From assembly GCF_030064165.1 (NCBI RefSeq), contig NZ_CP125947.1, positions 5,084,001 through 5,148,000 on the forward strand: a stretch of DNA of 64,000 nucleotides, given 5' to 3'. The position numbers and the translations under genes are program-made. Of the stretch, positions 26,581-35,844 are shown piece after piece. Position 1 is the stretch's first letter; each line of letters begins with the position of its first letter. Below the pieces are notes generated by a model. The model was not told the DNA's origin. It did not search any database and saw nothing but the letters and a program-made list of their open reading frames with translations. This DNA comes from Comamonas resistens (lineage in GTDB: Bacteria > Pseudomonadota > Gammaproteobacteria > Burkholderiales > Burkholderiaceae_C).

Positions 26581-26614
26581 GCGCTTGCTGATCAAGCGCT
26601 ACAAGCTATCAAAA
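26573..26614. repeat. Dispersed AGCTAT palindrome
   Basis: GAGCGCTTG - CTGAT - CAAGCGCTAC, then AAGCTATCAAAA. It overlaps the HxlR stop codon. Confidence 0.65.
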
Positions 26615-26631
26615 GCAGAGAATTTCTTCAT

Positions 26632-26670
26632 AAAAAAGCCCGCAGGCTGCAGCAGCTTGCGGGCTTTTTT
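26632..26670. terminator. Bidirectional rho-independent terminator
   Basis: AAAAAAGCCCGCA arms paired with TGCGGGCTTTTTT around CGAGC-like loop sequence; serves the convergent HxlR and isochorismatase-like genes. Confidence 0.9.
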
Positions 26671-26688
26671 GCCTAGGCTCACGGCCGC

Positions 26689-27318
26689 TTATTTGCCAGC
26701 CGTCAGGGTGCTGTAGCTGTTCATCAGGTTGCGGTAGTCGGGGATATGGTTGGAGAACAGCGTACCCAGGCCCTCGATATCGTTGCGCCAGTCACGGTGC
26801 AGCTCGCAGGCCGCGCCGAACCAGGTCATGAGCTGGGCGCCTGCCTGCTCCATACGGCTCCAGGCGGCCTGCTGGGTCATGGAGTTGAAGGTGCCCGAGG
26901 CGTCGGCGATCACGAACACCTCGAAGCCTTCGGCCAGGGCCGACAGCACGGGGAAGGCCACGCAGACCTCGGTCACCACACCGGCGACGATGAGCTGCTT
27001 CTTGCCCGTGGCCTTGACGGCCTTGACGAAGTCTTCGTTGTCCCAGGCGTTGATCTGGCCGGGGCGGGCGATATAGGGCGCCGTGGGGAATTTTGCCTTG
27101 AGCTCAGGCACCAGCGGACCGTTGGGGCCGTTCTCGAAGCTGGTGGTCAGAATGGTCGGCAGCTTGAAGTACTCGGCCATGTCGGCCAGCGCCAGCACAT
27201 TGTTCTTGAACTTGTCGGGGTCGATATCACGCACCAGGGACAGCAGGCCGGTCTGGTGGTCCACCAGCAGCACGGCGGCGTTGTCTTTGTCGAGACGGAT
27301 ATAGGGCTTGTTGCTCAT
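26689..27318 (-). CDS. Isochorismatase-like cysteine hydrolase, YcaC type (first copy)
   Basis: 209 residues, with AAGGAGA before the ATG at 27318. The fold pattern is AAVLLVDHQTGLLSLVRDI (catalytic Asp), LPTILTTSFENGPNGPLVPEL, GKKQLIVAGVVTEVCVAFPVL (nucleophilic Cys), and VIADASGTFNSMTQQAAWSRM. YcaC-type members are octameric cytosolic hydrolases with unknown substrates. It lies 33 bp after a related gene (27352-28047) and is probably co-transcribed with it and the pirin gene. Its paralogue shares the same core; functional overlap is likely but not shown. Confidence 0.88.
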   Translation of the reverse strand: MSNKPYIRLDKDNAAVLLVDHQTGLLSLVRDIDPDKFKNNVLALADMAEYFKLPTILTTSFENGPNGPLVPELKAKFPTAPYIARPGQINAWDNEDFVKAVKATGKKQLIVAGVVTEVCVAFPVLSALAEGFEVFVIADASGTFNSMTQQAAWSRMEQAGAQLMTWFGAACELHRDWRNDIEGLGTLFSNHIPDYRNLMNSYSTLTAGK

Positions 27319-27351
27319 GACGATCTCCTTCAGGGCGGTTGGGGTGAAAAA

Positions 27352-28047
27352 TCAGGCGCGCTGGGAATCCAGCACTTCATGGTTCTGAATCACTTCCTGG
27401 GCCTTGGCATAGCTTTCGATCAGCAACTGGTAGTTGGGGAAGATGCCGGTGTAGGCCTTGGCCCATTCGGCGGCGTCCTCGCGGTTCCAGGTCTTTTGCA
27501 GCTCTGAGGCCACGGCTGCGGTGTCTATGGGCACCACTCCGGCCTGCAGCATGCGGGCCAGGGTGATTTCCTCGGCCATCTTGGAGTAAGTGCCCGACGC
27601 GTCGATGACAGCAAACACTTGGTAACCATCGGCCACGGCAGCAATGGAGGGGAAGGCCATGCAGACGCTGGTGATGGTGCCGGCAATGATGAGCTGCTTC
27701 TTGCCGGTGTCCTTCACCGCTTGCACGAATTCGGGGTTGTCCCAGGCGTTGATTTCTCCCTTGCGGGCGATGTACTTCGCATGGGGCGCGTTCTGGTGGA
27801 TCTCGGGGATCAACGGACCGTTGGGGCCCTGGGGCACCGAGGCCGTGGTGATCACCGGAATCCTGGCCAGCGAAGCGATCTTGGCCAGGGTGCTGGCCAG
27901 CATGCGCAAGGTGGTGAACGGCATGTCGTGCACGGTCTGGAACAGGCCGCTTTGGTGGTCGATCAGCAGCATGGCGACGTTGTCGGGGTCGATCACGGGC
28001 TTGGCGCCGTTGAAGTTGGCGGGTATGGCGACGGATTGAACGGACAT
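27352..28047 (-). CDS. Isochorismatase-like cysteine hydrolase, YcaC type (second copy)
   Basis: 231 residues from the ATG at 28047, which has AAGGAG seven bases upstream; the frame extends further without family sequence. Motifs: VAMLLIDHQSGLFQTVHDMPF (catalytic Asp), IPVITTASVPQGPNGPLIPEI, GKKQLIIAGTITSVCMAFPSIA (nucleophilic Cys) and VIDASGTYSKMAEEITLARM. It has ~20 extra residues at the N-terminus and a longer C-terminal helix than the neighbouring copy at 26689. The tandem arrangement and conserved active site suggest ancient duplication with divergence. Confidence 0.88.
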   Translation of the reverse strand: MSVQSVAIPANFNGAKPVIDPDNVAMLLIDHQSGLFQTVHDMPFTTLRMLASTLAKIASLARIPVITTASVPQGPNGPLIPEIHQNAPHAKYIARKGEINAWDNPEFVQAVKDTGKKQLIIAGTITSVCMAFPSIAAVADGYQVFAVIDASGTYSKMAEEITLARMLQAGVVPIDTAAVASELQKTWNREDAAEWAKAYTGIFPNYQLLIESYAKAQEVIQNHEVLDSQRA

Positions 28048-28175
28048 GGGTGCTCCTTGGGCTTCGGAAAGCCTGGTTGATGGAACGGGAGGGAAAGATG
28101 CCGACCCGTTTTGTGGGCAGGTCGGCATCGGGATGCGCAGACGCCTGGCGCGACTGCGAATGCCTGGATCAGCGC

Positions 28176-29111
28176 TTAGTGAGCCGGGCCTGCGGCTCTG
28201 GCATGGCGCTCGGCGGGCGGGATGCGCCCGAAGCGGCCGCTGCGGAAGTCGTCCATGGCCTGGGCGATTTCCGCGTCACTGTTCATGACGAAGGGGCCAT
28301 AGCCGACCACGGGTTCGTCGATAGGCTCGCCCGACAGCCACAGCAGCGTGACGTCGTTGTTGGCCTCCAGGTGCACCGTGTCGGCGGCGCGGTCCATATG
28401 CACCAGTTGACCGGCACGGGCTACGTCCGTGCCGTTGATGAGCAGCGTGCCGTGCAGCACCACCAACGCCAGCGTGTGACCGGGCTGGGCCTTGAGCTCG
28501 GTGGCGGCCCCGGCCTTGATGCGTACATCCCAGACATTGATGGGCGTGAATGTCCTGGCCGGGCCGCGTGAGGCCGGGCCACGAGAGGCCGGGCCATGGG
28601 CCGCTTCAAAGTCACCGGCAATCACGCGCACCGAGCCGGCTCCATCGGGCAGGGCCACTTGCGGAATGCCCGCATTCAGCAACGTCTGGTAGCCGGGCGC
28701 GGCCATCTTGTCCTTGGCAGGCAGATTGACCCACAGCTGCACCATCTCGAACGGGCCGCCCGTCCTGGCATAGGCTTCGGAGTGGAACTCCTCGTGCAAT
28801 ATGCCCGAGGCGGCCGTCATCCACTGCACATCGCCGGGGCCTATGGTGCCGCCAGCACCCGTGGAGTCTCGGTGGGCCACCTCGCCTTCGTAGACGATGG
28901 TCACGGTCTCGAAGCCGCGGTGCGGGTGCGTGCCTACGCCACGTTGTTCGGTCGTGGGTGTGAACTGATGGGGACCGGCGTGGTCCAGCAGCAAAAAGGG
29001 GCTCAGCGCCTTGCCGTGATCGCCATAGCTGAACAGCGAACGCACTGGAAAGCCATTGCCCACCCAGTGAGGGCGTGGGGCTTCGTAGACACCCAGGATT
29101 TTCTTGAGCAT
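28176..29111 (-). CDS. Pirin family protein
   Basis: 311 residues from the ATG at 29111 (AAGGAG upstream); the frame continues upstream but not as pirin. The metal site is in THPHRGFETVTIVYEGEVAHRDSTG and GDVQWMTAASGILHEEFHSE; the pirin C-terminal cupin carries GQLVHMDRAADTVHLEANNDVTLLWLSGEPIDEPVVGYGPFVMNSDAEI. A short in-frame repeat RGPASRGPASRGPA around residues 190-200 is unusual. It is followed by the two isochorismatase-like genes on the same strand, with a LysR gene divergent, so it probably is the first gene of a LysR-controlled operon. Confidence 0.9.
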   Translation of the reverse strand: MLKKILGVYEAPRPHWVGNGFPVRSLFSYGDHGKALSPFLLLDHAGPHQFTPTTEQRGVGTHPHRGFETVTIVYEGEVAHRDSTGAGGTIGPGDVQWMTAASGILHEEFHSEAYARTGGPFEMVQLWVNLPAKDKMAAPGYQTLLNAGIPQVALPDGAGSVRVIAGDFEAAHGPASRGPASRGPARTFTPINVWDVRIKAGAATELKAQPGHTLALVVLHGTLLINGTDVARAGQLVHMDRAADTVHLEANNDVTLLWLSGEPIDEPVVGYGPFVMNSDAEIAQAMDDFRSGRFGRIPPAERHARAAGPAH

Positions 29112-29244
29112 GGTGATTTCTCCTTGCGACGGGCCTGCAGCTCGTGAAAAACAGAGCAGGCGTTGAACATGGATGAAGTATGAATCTGGAACATCGACTT
29201 GAGTAGTCCACAATATTCAGCCTCAGAGTTCCACTTTTGAAACG

Positions 29245-30156
29245 ATGAAACTGCCAGACCTCAACGAGCTCTACTACTTCGCCCAGGTGGTGGAACATGG
29301 CGGCTTTGCCGCTGCGGGCCGCGCACTGGGCATTCCCAAATCCAAGCTCAGCCGCCATGTGGCGGCGCTGGAAGAGCGCCTGGGCGCCCAGTTGCTGCTG
29401 CGCTCCACACGTAGCTTTGCCGTCACCGAAGTCGGCAAACGCTATTACGAGCATTGCCGCGCCATGCTGACCGAGGCCCAGGCGGCAGAGGAGTCCGTGG
29501 CCGTGCTGCATACCGCGCCCTGCGGCCTGGTGCGCCTGAGCTGTCCCGTGGCCCTGCTGTCCACGCGCCTGGGCAGCATGCTGGCGGACTTCATGGCCCA
29601 GTATCCCGAGGTTCGGTTGCAGGTTGATGAAACCAACCGCCGCGTGGATGTGGTGGCCGAGGGGCTGGACCTTGCGATACGCGTGCGCCCGCCGCCACTG
29701 CAGGACAGCGAGCTGGTGCTGCGCCACCTGGCAGAGCGCCGCCAGTGCCTGGTTGCCGCTCCGGCCCTGATTGCCCGGTACGGCCAGGCCGCCGGTCCCA
29801 TGGATCTCGGACATTGGCCCAGCCTGGATCTGGGCCCGCCACGGGAAACACATCGCTGGCAGCTCTATGGGCCGGACAATATCCATGCCGAGGTACGCCA
29901 CAGCCCGCGCTATGTCACCCAGTCCATGCGGGCGCTGCGCGAGGCCGCCATCCAGGGGGTCGGCGTGGTGCAGCTGCCCAGCATGTTTGTGCTCGATGAC
30001 CTGCGCAGTGGCTCTCTGGTGCAGGTGCTGCCCGGCTGGGAACCCCGGCGCGAGATCATCCATGCGGTCTACGCCTCACGCCGCGGCCAGTTGCCTGCGG
30101 TGCGCGCCTTGCTCGACCATCTGGCGCAATCCTTCAGGGCCTTGACCGAGGAATAA
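29245..30156 (+). CDS. LysR-type transcriptional regulator
   Basis: 303 residues. The N-terminal wHTH has LYYFAQVVEHGGFAAAGRALGIPKSKLSRHVAALEERLGAQLLLRSTR (LysR of the CrgA/DsdC-like Dsb branch). The effector domain from about residue 90 starts LVRLSCPVALLSTRL and contains ALREAAIQGVGVVQLPSMF. It is divergent from the pirin operon (133 bp between starts) and probably regulates it. Related regulators of aldehyde- or thiol-stress operons often sit next to pirin plus isochorismatase-like genes, which is the basis of that inference. Confidence 0.9.
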   Translation: MKLPDLNELYYFAQVVEHGGFAAAGRALGIPKSKLSRHVAALEERLGAQLLLRSTRSFAVTEVGKRYYEHCRAMLTEAQAAEESVAVLHTAPCGLVRLSCPVALLSTRLGSMLADFMAQYPEVRLQVDETNRRVDVVAEGLDLAIRVRPPPLQDSELVLRHLAERRQCLVAAPALIARYGQAAGPMDLGHWPSLDLGPPRETHRWQLYGPDNIHAEVRHSPRYVTQSMRALREAAIQGVGVVQLPSMFVLDDLRSGSLVQVLPGWEPRREIIHAVYASRRGQLPAVRALLDHLAQSFRALTEE

Positions 30157-30167
30157 GCATCAAAAAT

Positions 30168-30204
30168 GCCTCAAACGCTTTATACACAAGCGCCAGCAGC
30201 TATC
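30168..30204. repeat. Dispersed AGCTAT palindrome
   Basis: AACGCTT - TATACAC - AAGCGCC, then AGCAGCTATC, between the convergent LysR and glutathione peroxidase genes. Confidence 0.6.
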
Positions 30205-30224
30205 ACTTTGATCAAGGCTGAGGT

Positions 30225-30710
30225 TCAGGCCAGCGCGGCCTGGATATCCGCAGCCAGTTTTTCAGGCTTGTCCTGGGGTGCATAACGGCGGATGACCTGG
30301 CCGTCGCGCCCCACCAGAAACTTGGTGAAGTTCCACTTGATGGACTTGGTGCCCAGCACGCCGGGTGCCTCGGCCGTGAGCCAGCGGTACAACGGGTGCG
30401 CACCCTCGCCGTTGACCTCGATCTTGTGCATCAACGGGAAGGTGACACCGAAGTTCAGCTCGCAAAAGCTGGCGATTTCATCGTCCGAGCCTTTTTCCTG
30501 GGCCCCGAACTGGTTGCAGGGAAAGCCCAGCACCACCAAGCCCTGGTCGGCGTACTGCTCGTGCAGGGCTTGCAGGCCTTTGTACTGCGGCGTGAAGCCG
30601 CAGGCGCTGGCGGTGTTGACGATCAGCAGCACCTTGCCCTGGTACTGCGACAGAGGAACACTGCGCCCCTGGATGTCGGTGGCCTCAAAGTCATAAACGC
30701 TGTTTGTCAT
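30225..30710 (-). CDS. Glutathione peroxidase (cysteine type)
   Basis: 161 residues. NTASACGFTPQYKGLQALHEQY has the active-site Cys in place of Sec, LGFPCNQFGAQEKG is the second conserved block, and IKWNFTKFLVGRDG carries the WNFTKF motif with the catalytic Trp/Asn. Cys-type bacterial GPx proteins usually draw electrons from thioredoxin as well as glutathione. The protein is cytosolic, with no signal peptide. It is transcribed alone, toward the LysR gene. Confidence 0.93.
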   Translation of the reverse strand: MTNSVYDFEATDIQGRSVPLSQYQGKVLLIVNTASACGFTPQYKGLQALHEQYADQGLVVLGFPCNQFGAQEKGSDDEIASFCELNFGVTFPLMHKIEVNGEGAHPLYRWLTAEAPGVLGTKSIKWNFTKFLVGRDGQVIRRYAPQDKPEKLAADIQAALA

Positions 30711-30889
30711 GCTGCACTCCCGCCAATGCGAAGCTGCAAGCTTAAGGCAGTCAGCAACCTATCTCACAGCTAGAAACAACCCTGCTCAACCACACCACGG
30801 AGACAATACCGGGGCTGCGACCATAGAAAAACCGATCTTCGCAAGCAGAGCGCCTGTTTTTTGGGCATTCTTCGCAGTCTTGCCTCTCT

Positions 30890-33445
30890 GTGGCCCTTGG
30901 CGGGCTGCCTTGCAACGTGCGTTTGTCCTTTCAAGAAATCCAAGAAAAATGTGTCACGCAGGCCCGGGCACTGTGGGCGCGCTGGCGCGCCTCGGCGCTG
31001 GGCCAGAAAGTGACCGCCTTGCCCTGGTGGCATCGCTGGCCCACCCGCCAGGAATGGCTGCGCGTGCTGGTCGCCCTGCCCGTGCTGTTTCTGCTGTACG
31101 TGCTGCTGCTGATTCCGTTCACCCCCAGCATCAGCGACCTGCGCAAGGCCAAGCTGGAGCAGCCCGCGCAGATCATGAGTGCCGACGGCAAGCTGATCGG
31201 CGAGTTCAAGCGCAGCAACCGCCAGTGGGTGCCGCTGGAGCAGATCTCGCCTTCCGTCGTCAAGGCCCTGGTCGCCACGGAAGACCATCGCTTCTATCAG
31301 CACCATGGCATGGATTTCACGCGCACCATGGGCTCGGTCCTCCATACCCTCCAGGGCAATCCTCAGGGCGGCTCCACCATCACCCAGCAACTGGCGCGCA
31401 ATCTCTACCCCACTGAAATCGGCCGCGCCCGCAATATCAACCGCAAGCTCAAGGAAGCCATCACGGCCTTCAAGATCGAGGCGCTCTACACCAAGGACGA
31501 GATCCTCGAGACCTATCTGAACACCGTGCCCTTTCTCTACAACGCCTACGGTATAGAGATGGCGGCACGCACCTATTTCGACAAGCCGGCCGCCAGGCTC
31601 ACGGTGCTGGAGAGCGCCACGCTGGTGGGCATGCTCAAGGGCAATGCCTATTACAACCCCGTCATCAACCCGGACCGCGCGCTGGCCCGGCGCAACACCG
31701 TGCTGAGCCAGATGGTCAAGCGCGGCGAGCTGAAAGATGACGAGTTCGAGCGCCTGAAAAAGCGCCCCATGCGTCTGGACTTCGAACGCCAGGAGGAGCC
31801 TGTAGGCATGGCGCCGCACTTTGCGCAGCAGCTGCGCAAATGGCTGATCACCTGGGCCGACAAGAACGACTACAACATCTACGCCGATGGTCTGGTGGTA
31901 CGTACCACCATTGATTCACGGCTGCAGAACTGGGCGCAGCAATCGGTGAACCGCCAGATGCGCACGCTGCAGAACATCGCCAACACCAACTGGAGCCACC
32001 GTGACGGCTGGAGTGCCGACAACGACCTGGTGTTGCAGCTGGTGCGCGAGACGCCAACCTATCGCAAGCTGGTGCAAACAGGCCCTCAGAGCGCCGAGGA
32101 AACCCTCAAGAAACTGCTGGCCGACAAGGCCTTCATGAAACAGCTGCGGGACGACAAGACACGGGTGCAGGCCGGTTTCCTGGCCATGGATCCACGCAAC
32201 TCCGCCGTGCTGGCCTGGGTGGGCAGCCGCGACTATGCGCTGGATGCATTCGACCATGTTGCCCAGGCGCATCGCCAGCCTGGTTCCACCTTCAAGCCCT
32301 TTGTCTATGGCGCTGCGCTGCGGCAAGGCTCCAGGCCTGACGACACGCGCAAGGATGAAGAAGTCGAGATCAAGCTGCCGGGCGGCGAAATCTGGCGCCC
32401 CAGCGACGCCGTCGAGCCCACGGGCGTGCCCATGACGCTCAGCGATGCCCTCGCTTATTCCAAGAACACGATTACCGCCGAGCTGATGCAGGAGGTGGGC
32501 GTGGACCGGGTCATCAAACTGGCCCGGGCACTGGGCGTGCGCCAGAGTCCGCTGGAAGCCGTGCCCTCGCTGGCCCTGGGCTCCAGCCCCGTCACGCTGC
32601 TGGAGATGGTCAACGCCTACGGCAGCATCGCCAATGCCGGCCGCTACACGCCCCCCCAGCTGGTCACCCGCATCGAGAGCGCCGATGGCCAGGTACTGGC
32701 CGAATTCACGCCACCCAAACCTGACGAGGCCTGGGATGAGGAGCACAACTACCATTTGCTGGAGATGATGCGCACCGTGATCGACAAGGGCACGGGCCGC
32801 GCCATCCGCAAGCAATACGGCATACGTGCCGATGTGGCGGGCAAGACCGGCACCACCCAGGGCAATGCCGACGGCTGGTTCATCCTCATGCATCCGCAGA
32901 TCGTGGTCGGTGCCTGGGCGGGCTTCAACGACGCACGCATCACCCTCAAGAGCGACCAATGGGGCCAGGGTTCGCGCAGTGCCCTGCCCATGGTGGGGGA
33001 CTTCATGTCCCGGGCGCTGCACAGCCCCCTGCTCAATGCCAAGGCACGCTTTGCCGAGCCCAATGCCTCGCACTGGTGGAGCAATTTCGTGAGCCGCCTG
33101 CGAGACAGGATGCAGCAATGGGGCAGCAATGACAGCGGCAACGATGCTGGAGATCATGAGGGCACTCACCAGCCCCCGGCTGCTCCTCATACCCCCGGCA
33201 CCGCGCCCTCTGGCCCGGACAACAACGATGCCGACATCACCGAGAGCACACCGGCCCTACCTGCCAGCCCGGCAGGCAGCCGCTCGCCCGCCCCCGACAG
33301 CAGCGCACCGGCACCCGATACCGACAGCAGCCCCGGACTGGCGCCTGCCGATCCTCCTCCCGCCCCTAACCCGGCAAACTGGAGCGATATAGGTACGGCG
33401 CTGCCGCCAGCCGCGCCCTTGAATGCGCCGCAAGACGCCCAGTAG
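30890..33445 (+). CDS. Penicillin-binding protein 1A-type bifunctional glycosyltransferase/transpeptidase
   Basis: 851 residues from the GTG at 30890; an in-frame later start is possible because no clear RBS precedes it. One N-terminal anchor (LVALPVLFLLYVLLLIPF) is followed by the glycosyltransferase domain with ALVATEDHRFYQHHGMDFTR (catalytic Glu), GGSTITQQLARNL and RKLKEAITAFKIEALYTKDEILETYLNTV. The transpeptidase domain has the nucleophile motif QPGSTFKPFVYG (SxxK), SKN in YSKNTITAELM and KTGT in AGKTGTTQGNADGWF. The last ~85 residues are Pro/Ser/Ala-rich and disordered. It polymerises and cross-links peptidoglycan. A terminator follows the stop. Confidence 0.92.
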   Translation: MALGGLPCNVRLSFQEIQEKCVTQARALWARWRASALGQKVTALPWWHRWPTRQEWLRVLVALPVLFLLYVLLLIPFTPSISDLRKAKLEQPAQIMSADGKLIGEFKRSNRQWVPLEQISPSVVKALVATEDHRFYQHHGMDFTRTMGSVLHTLQGNPQGGSTITQQLARNLYPTEIGRARNINRKLKEAITAFKIEALYTKDEILETYLNTVPFLYNAYGIEMAARTYFDKPAARLTVLESATLVGMLKGNAYYNPVINPDRALARRNTVLSQMVKRGELKDDEFERLKKRPMRLDFERQEEPVGMAPHFAQQLRKWLITWADKNDYNIYADGLVVRTTIDSRLQNWAQQSVNRQMRTLQNIANTNWSHRDGWSADNDLVLQLVRETPTYRKLVQTGPQSAEETLKKLLADKAFMKQLRDDKTRVQAGFLAMDPRNSAVLAWVGSRDYALDAFDHVAQAHRQPGSTFKPFVYGAALRQGSRPDDTRKDEEVEIKLPGGEIWRPSDAVEPTGVPMTLSDALAYSKNTITAELMQEVGVDRVIKLARALGVRQSPLEAVPSLALGSSPVTLLEMVNAYGSIANAGRYTPPQLVTRIESADGQVLAEFTPPKPDEAWDEEHNYHLLEMMRTVIDKGTGRAIRKQYGIRADVAGKTGTTQGNADGWFILMHPQIVVGAWAGFNDARITLKSDQWGQGSRSALPMVGDFMSRALHSPLLNAKARFAEPNASHWWSNFVSRLRDRMQQWGSNDSGNDAGDHEGTHQPPAAPHTPGTAPSGPDNNDADITESTPALPASPAGSRSPAPDSSAPAPDTDSSPGLAPADPPPAPNPANWSDIGTALPPAAPLNAPQDAQ

Positions 33446-33509
33446 GCGCGTTTTCAGCCACATGCCTCACTGGGCTGTCGAATAACTGGTCAAATCGCCC
33501 CCTGACACC

Positions 33510-33552
33510 CGCCAGCAGGCCTCCCAACAGGAGACCGCTGGCGGCTTTGTTT
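33510..33552 (+). terminator. Rho-independent terminator after PBP1A
   Basis: CGCCAGCAGGCCTCC / GGAGACCGCTGGCGG arms with a CAACA loop, followed by TTTGTTTT; two bulges in the stem. Confidence 0.7.
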
Positions 33553-33607
33553 TCGCTCAGCATGAAACCCACATGCTGATAGCGCGCTGCGCCGACCCGG
33601 AGCCGAC

Positions 33608-35098
33608 ATGACCGCCAATACGCCAACCATAGTCACCTTTGCCATCTATCTGCTGGGCATGTTTCTCATCGGCTGGATGGGCTACAGGGCCACATCCAGC
33701 CTGTCCGATTACATTCTGGGCGGCCGCAGTCTTGGCCCGGTCGTGACTGCCCTGTCTGCAGGTGCTTCGGACATGAGCGGCTGGCTGCTCATGGGCCTGC
33801 CCGGCGAGGTGTTCAGCAAGGGGCTGTCGGCCTCATGGATTGCGATCGGCCTGTGCCTGGGCGCCTGGTGCAACTGGCGCTTCGTGGCGGCGCGACTGCG
33901 CGTCTACACCGAGAAGGTGGGCAATGCGCTGACGCTTCCCGACTACTTCACCAACCGCTTCGAAGACCGCAGCAATCTGCTGCGCATCGTCACGGCGCTG
34001 GTGATTCTGGTGTTCTTCACCGTGTACTGCGCCTCGGGCGTGGTCGCGGGCGCCCGCCTGTTCGAGTCCATGTTCGGCATGGACTACCAGACTGCCCTGT
34101 GGGTGGGCGCCGTGGCCACCATGGCCTATGTGTTCATCGGCGGTTTTCTGGCCGTGAGCTGGACCGACACCATCCAGGCTTCGCTGATGATTACCGCACT
34201 GATTCTGGCGCCGCTGATGGTCATCTACGCCGACGGCGGCATCGGCGCCAGCACCGCCATCATCGAAAGCGCACGCAGCGGCGCCTTCGACATGTTCCAG
34301 GGCCAGACCATCGTTGCCATCATCTCCCTGCTGGCCTGGGGCCTGGGCTACTTCGGCCAGCCGCATATTCTGGTGCGCTTCATGGCCGCCGAATCGGTTG
34401 CAACCATCCCTAACGCCCGCCGCATCGGCATGAGCTGGATGGCCCTATGCCTGGGCGGCGCCGTGGCCGTGGGCTTTTTCGGCATTGCCTTTTTCGGCAG
34501 TCGCCCCGATCTGGCCGCAGGCGTGAATGCCAACTCTGAAAACGTGTTCCTGGAAGTCGCCAAGCTGCTGTTTAACCCCTGGATCAGCGGCGTGCTGCTG
34601 GCCGCCGTGCTGGCGGCCGTGATGAGTACCCTGTCCTGCCAGTTGCTGGTGTGCTCCAGCGCACTGACCCAGGATATCTACAAGGCCTTTCTGAACAAGA
34701 ACGCCTCGCAGAAGCAGCTGGTCTGGTTTGGCCGCGCCATGGTGTTTGCCATTGCCGTCATCGCCATCATCATCGCCCAGGACCCCAAGGCCAAGGTGCT
34801 GGGCATGGTCAGCAATGCCTGGGCCGGCTTTGGCGCCGCTTTCGGCCCCCTGGTCCTGCTGTCGCTGCTCTGGGGCCGCATGACCCGCAACGGCGCGCTG
34901 GCCGGCATGGTCGTGGGCGCCCTGACCGTGCTGGTCTGGCAATATTTCCAGTGGCTGGCGATCTATGAAATCATTCCCGGCTTTGTGCTCTCCACACTCG
35001 CCATCGTCGTGGTGAGCCTGCTGGACAAACAGCCTTCCTCGTCCATGCAGGACATTCATCGGCAGGTGAATGTCGAAATCGCGACACACGGCGAATAA
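33608..35098 (+). CDS. putP: Sodium/proline symporter
   Basis: 496 residues, GGAG six bases before the ATG. The solute:sodium symporter fold is clear: 13 membrane segments, the first IVTFAIYLLGMFLIGWMGYRA, then SDYILGGRSLGPVVTALSAGASDMSGWLLMGLPGEVF (sodium/proline-site region of PutP), GYFGQPHILVRFMAAES and STLSCQLLVCSSALTQDIYKAF. It brings proline into the cell with sodium. No putA or other proline gene is adjacent, and it stands alone with its own terminator. Confidence 0.93.
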   Translation: MTANTPTIVTFAIYLLGMFLIGWMGYRATSSLSDYILGGRSLGPVVTALSAGASDMSGWLLMGLPGEVFSKGLSASWIAIGLCLGAWCNWRFVAARLRVYTEKVGNALTLPDYFTNRFEDRSNLLRIVTALVILVFFTVYCASGVVAGARLFESMFGMDYQTALWVGAVATMAYVFIGGFLAVSWTDTIQASLMITALILAPLMVIYADGGIGASTAIIESARSGAFDMFQGQTIVAIISLLAWGLGYFGQPHILVRFMAAESVATIPNARRIGMSWMALCLGGAVAVGFFGIAFFGSRPDLAAGVNANSENVFLEVAKLLFNPWISGVLLAAVLAAVMSTLSCQLLVCSSALTQDIYKAFLNKNASQKQLVWFGRAMVFAIAVIAIIIAQDPKAKVLGMVSNAWAGFGAAFGPLVLLSLLWGRMTRNGALAGMVVGALTVLVWQYFQWLAIYEIIPGFVLSTLAIVVVSLLDKQPSSSMQDIHRQVNVEIATHGE

Positions 35099-35117
35099 AT
35101 CGTCAACACCGACCCAC

Positions 35118-35153
35118 AGCCCCATCCGCTTGGAAAGCAGGTGGGGCTTTTTC
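35118..35153 (+). terminator. Rho-independent terminator after putP
   Basis: AGCCCCA / TGGGGCT stem with an internal loop, followed by TTTTTCC, 20 bp after the putP stop. Confidence 0.75.
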
Positions 35154-35307
35154 CTGCCTGGAGCAGACCATGGCGGCCTGTCCGCGCCAGTAAACAGCCA
35201 CTCTTGAGCGGTACAAACGCAAGGCGTCCTTGCAATTTCGGGGCCTATCCGTCACACTCACGGGTCGAAATTTCAGGGATTCCCTGAGATTCTGAAAGGT
35301 TTAGTGA

Positions 35308-35727
35308 ATGCTCAAGGCCACTGCAGCCAAGGTGTACCGGACGGGCTTGACGCTTGTACTGGGTGCCGCTTTCTCGCTGGCATCATCATCGGCTTTGGCG
35401 CGCAAAGCGCCCGAAGCCGGTATGGCTGTCCCCGGCTTCGAAACGATTGCTCTGGCCGACCTGCCGCGTGACGGCCGCAGCACCTACGCCCGCATACTGC
35501 AAGGTGGCCCGTTCACCAACGACAAGGACGGCTCTGTTTTCGGCAATCGCGAGCGCATCCTGCCCCGGCAGGCCCGTGGCTATTACCGGGAGTACACCGT
35601 ACGCACTCCCGGAGCCCGCAACCGGGGCGCCAGGCGCATCGTCTGCGGCGGCCTGCAGCCACAAACCCCGGATGCCTGCTTCTATACCGGCGATCACTAC
35701 AACAGCTTCCAACAGATCGTCGAATAG
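35308..35727 (+). CDS. Secreted guanyl-specific ribonuclease (barnase/RNase Sa family)
   Basis: 139 residues; GAAAGG lies eight bases before the ATG. The leader MLKATAAKVYRTGLTLVLGAAFSLASSSALA is a Sec signal peptide. The mature domain matches microbial N1/T1-type RNases: ALADLPRDGRSTYARILQGGPF, FGNRERILPRQARGYYREYTV (catalytic Glu in YREY), GARRIVCGG (Arg) and FYTGDHYNSF (catalytic His in GDHY). It would cleave RNA at G residues outside the cytoplasm. The next gene encodes a barstar-type inhibitor that would protect the producing cell. Confidence 0.9.
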   Translation: MLKATAAKVYRTGLTLVLGAAFSLASSSALARKAPEAGMAVPGFETIALADLPRDGRSTYARILQGGPFTNDKDGSVFGNRERILPRQARGYYREYTVRTPGARNRGARRIVCGGLQPQTPDACFYTGDHYNSFQQIVE

Positions 35728-35844
35728 AGATATGGGCTGTACAGCTTCCTTCATCCGGGCAGCGACGGATCGCGCCAATGACCTACAGCGTCGTCAGCGG
35801 CGCATCTGCCAACCCATTTGATGTTTTTAGAAAGAATCACGGAG

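Noticed and set aside
28612..30063. 483-codon minus-strand frame across the LysR gene
   Set aside because: It is a shadow of the LysR gene in its first part and of the pirin gene in a wrong frame; composition is His/Gln/Arg-rich with no domain.
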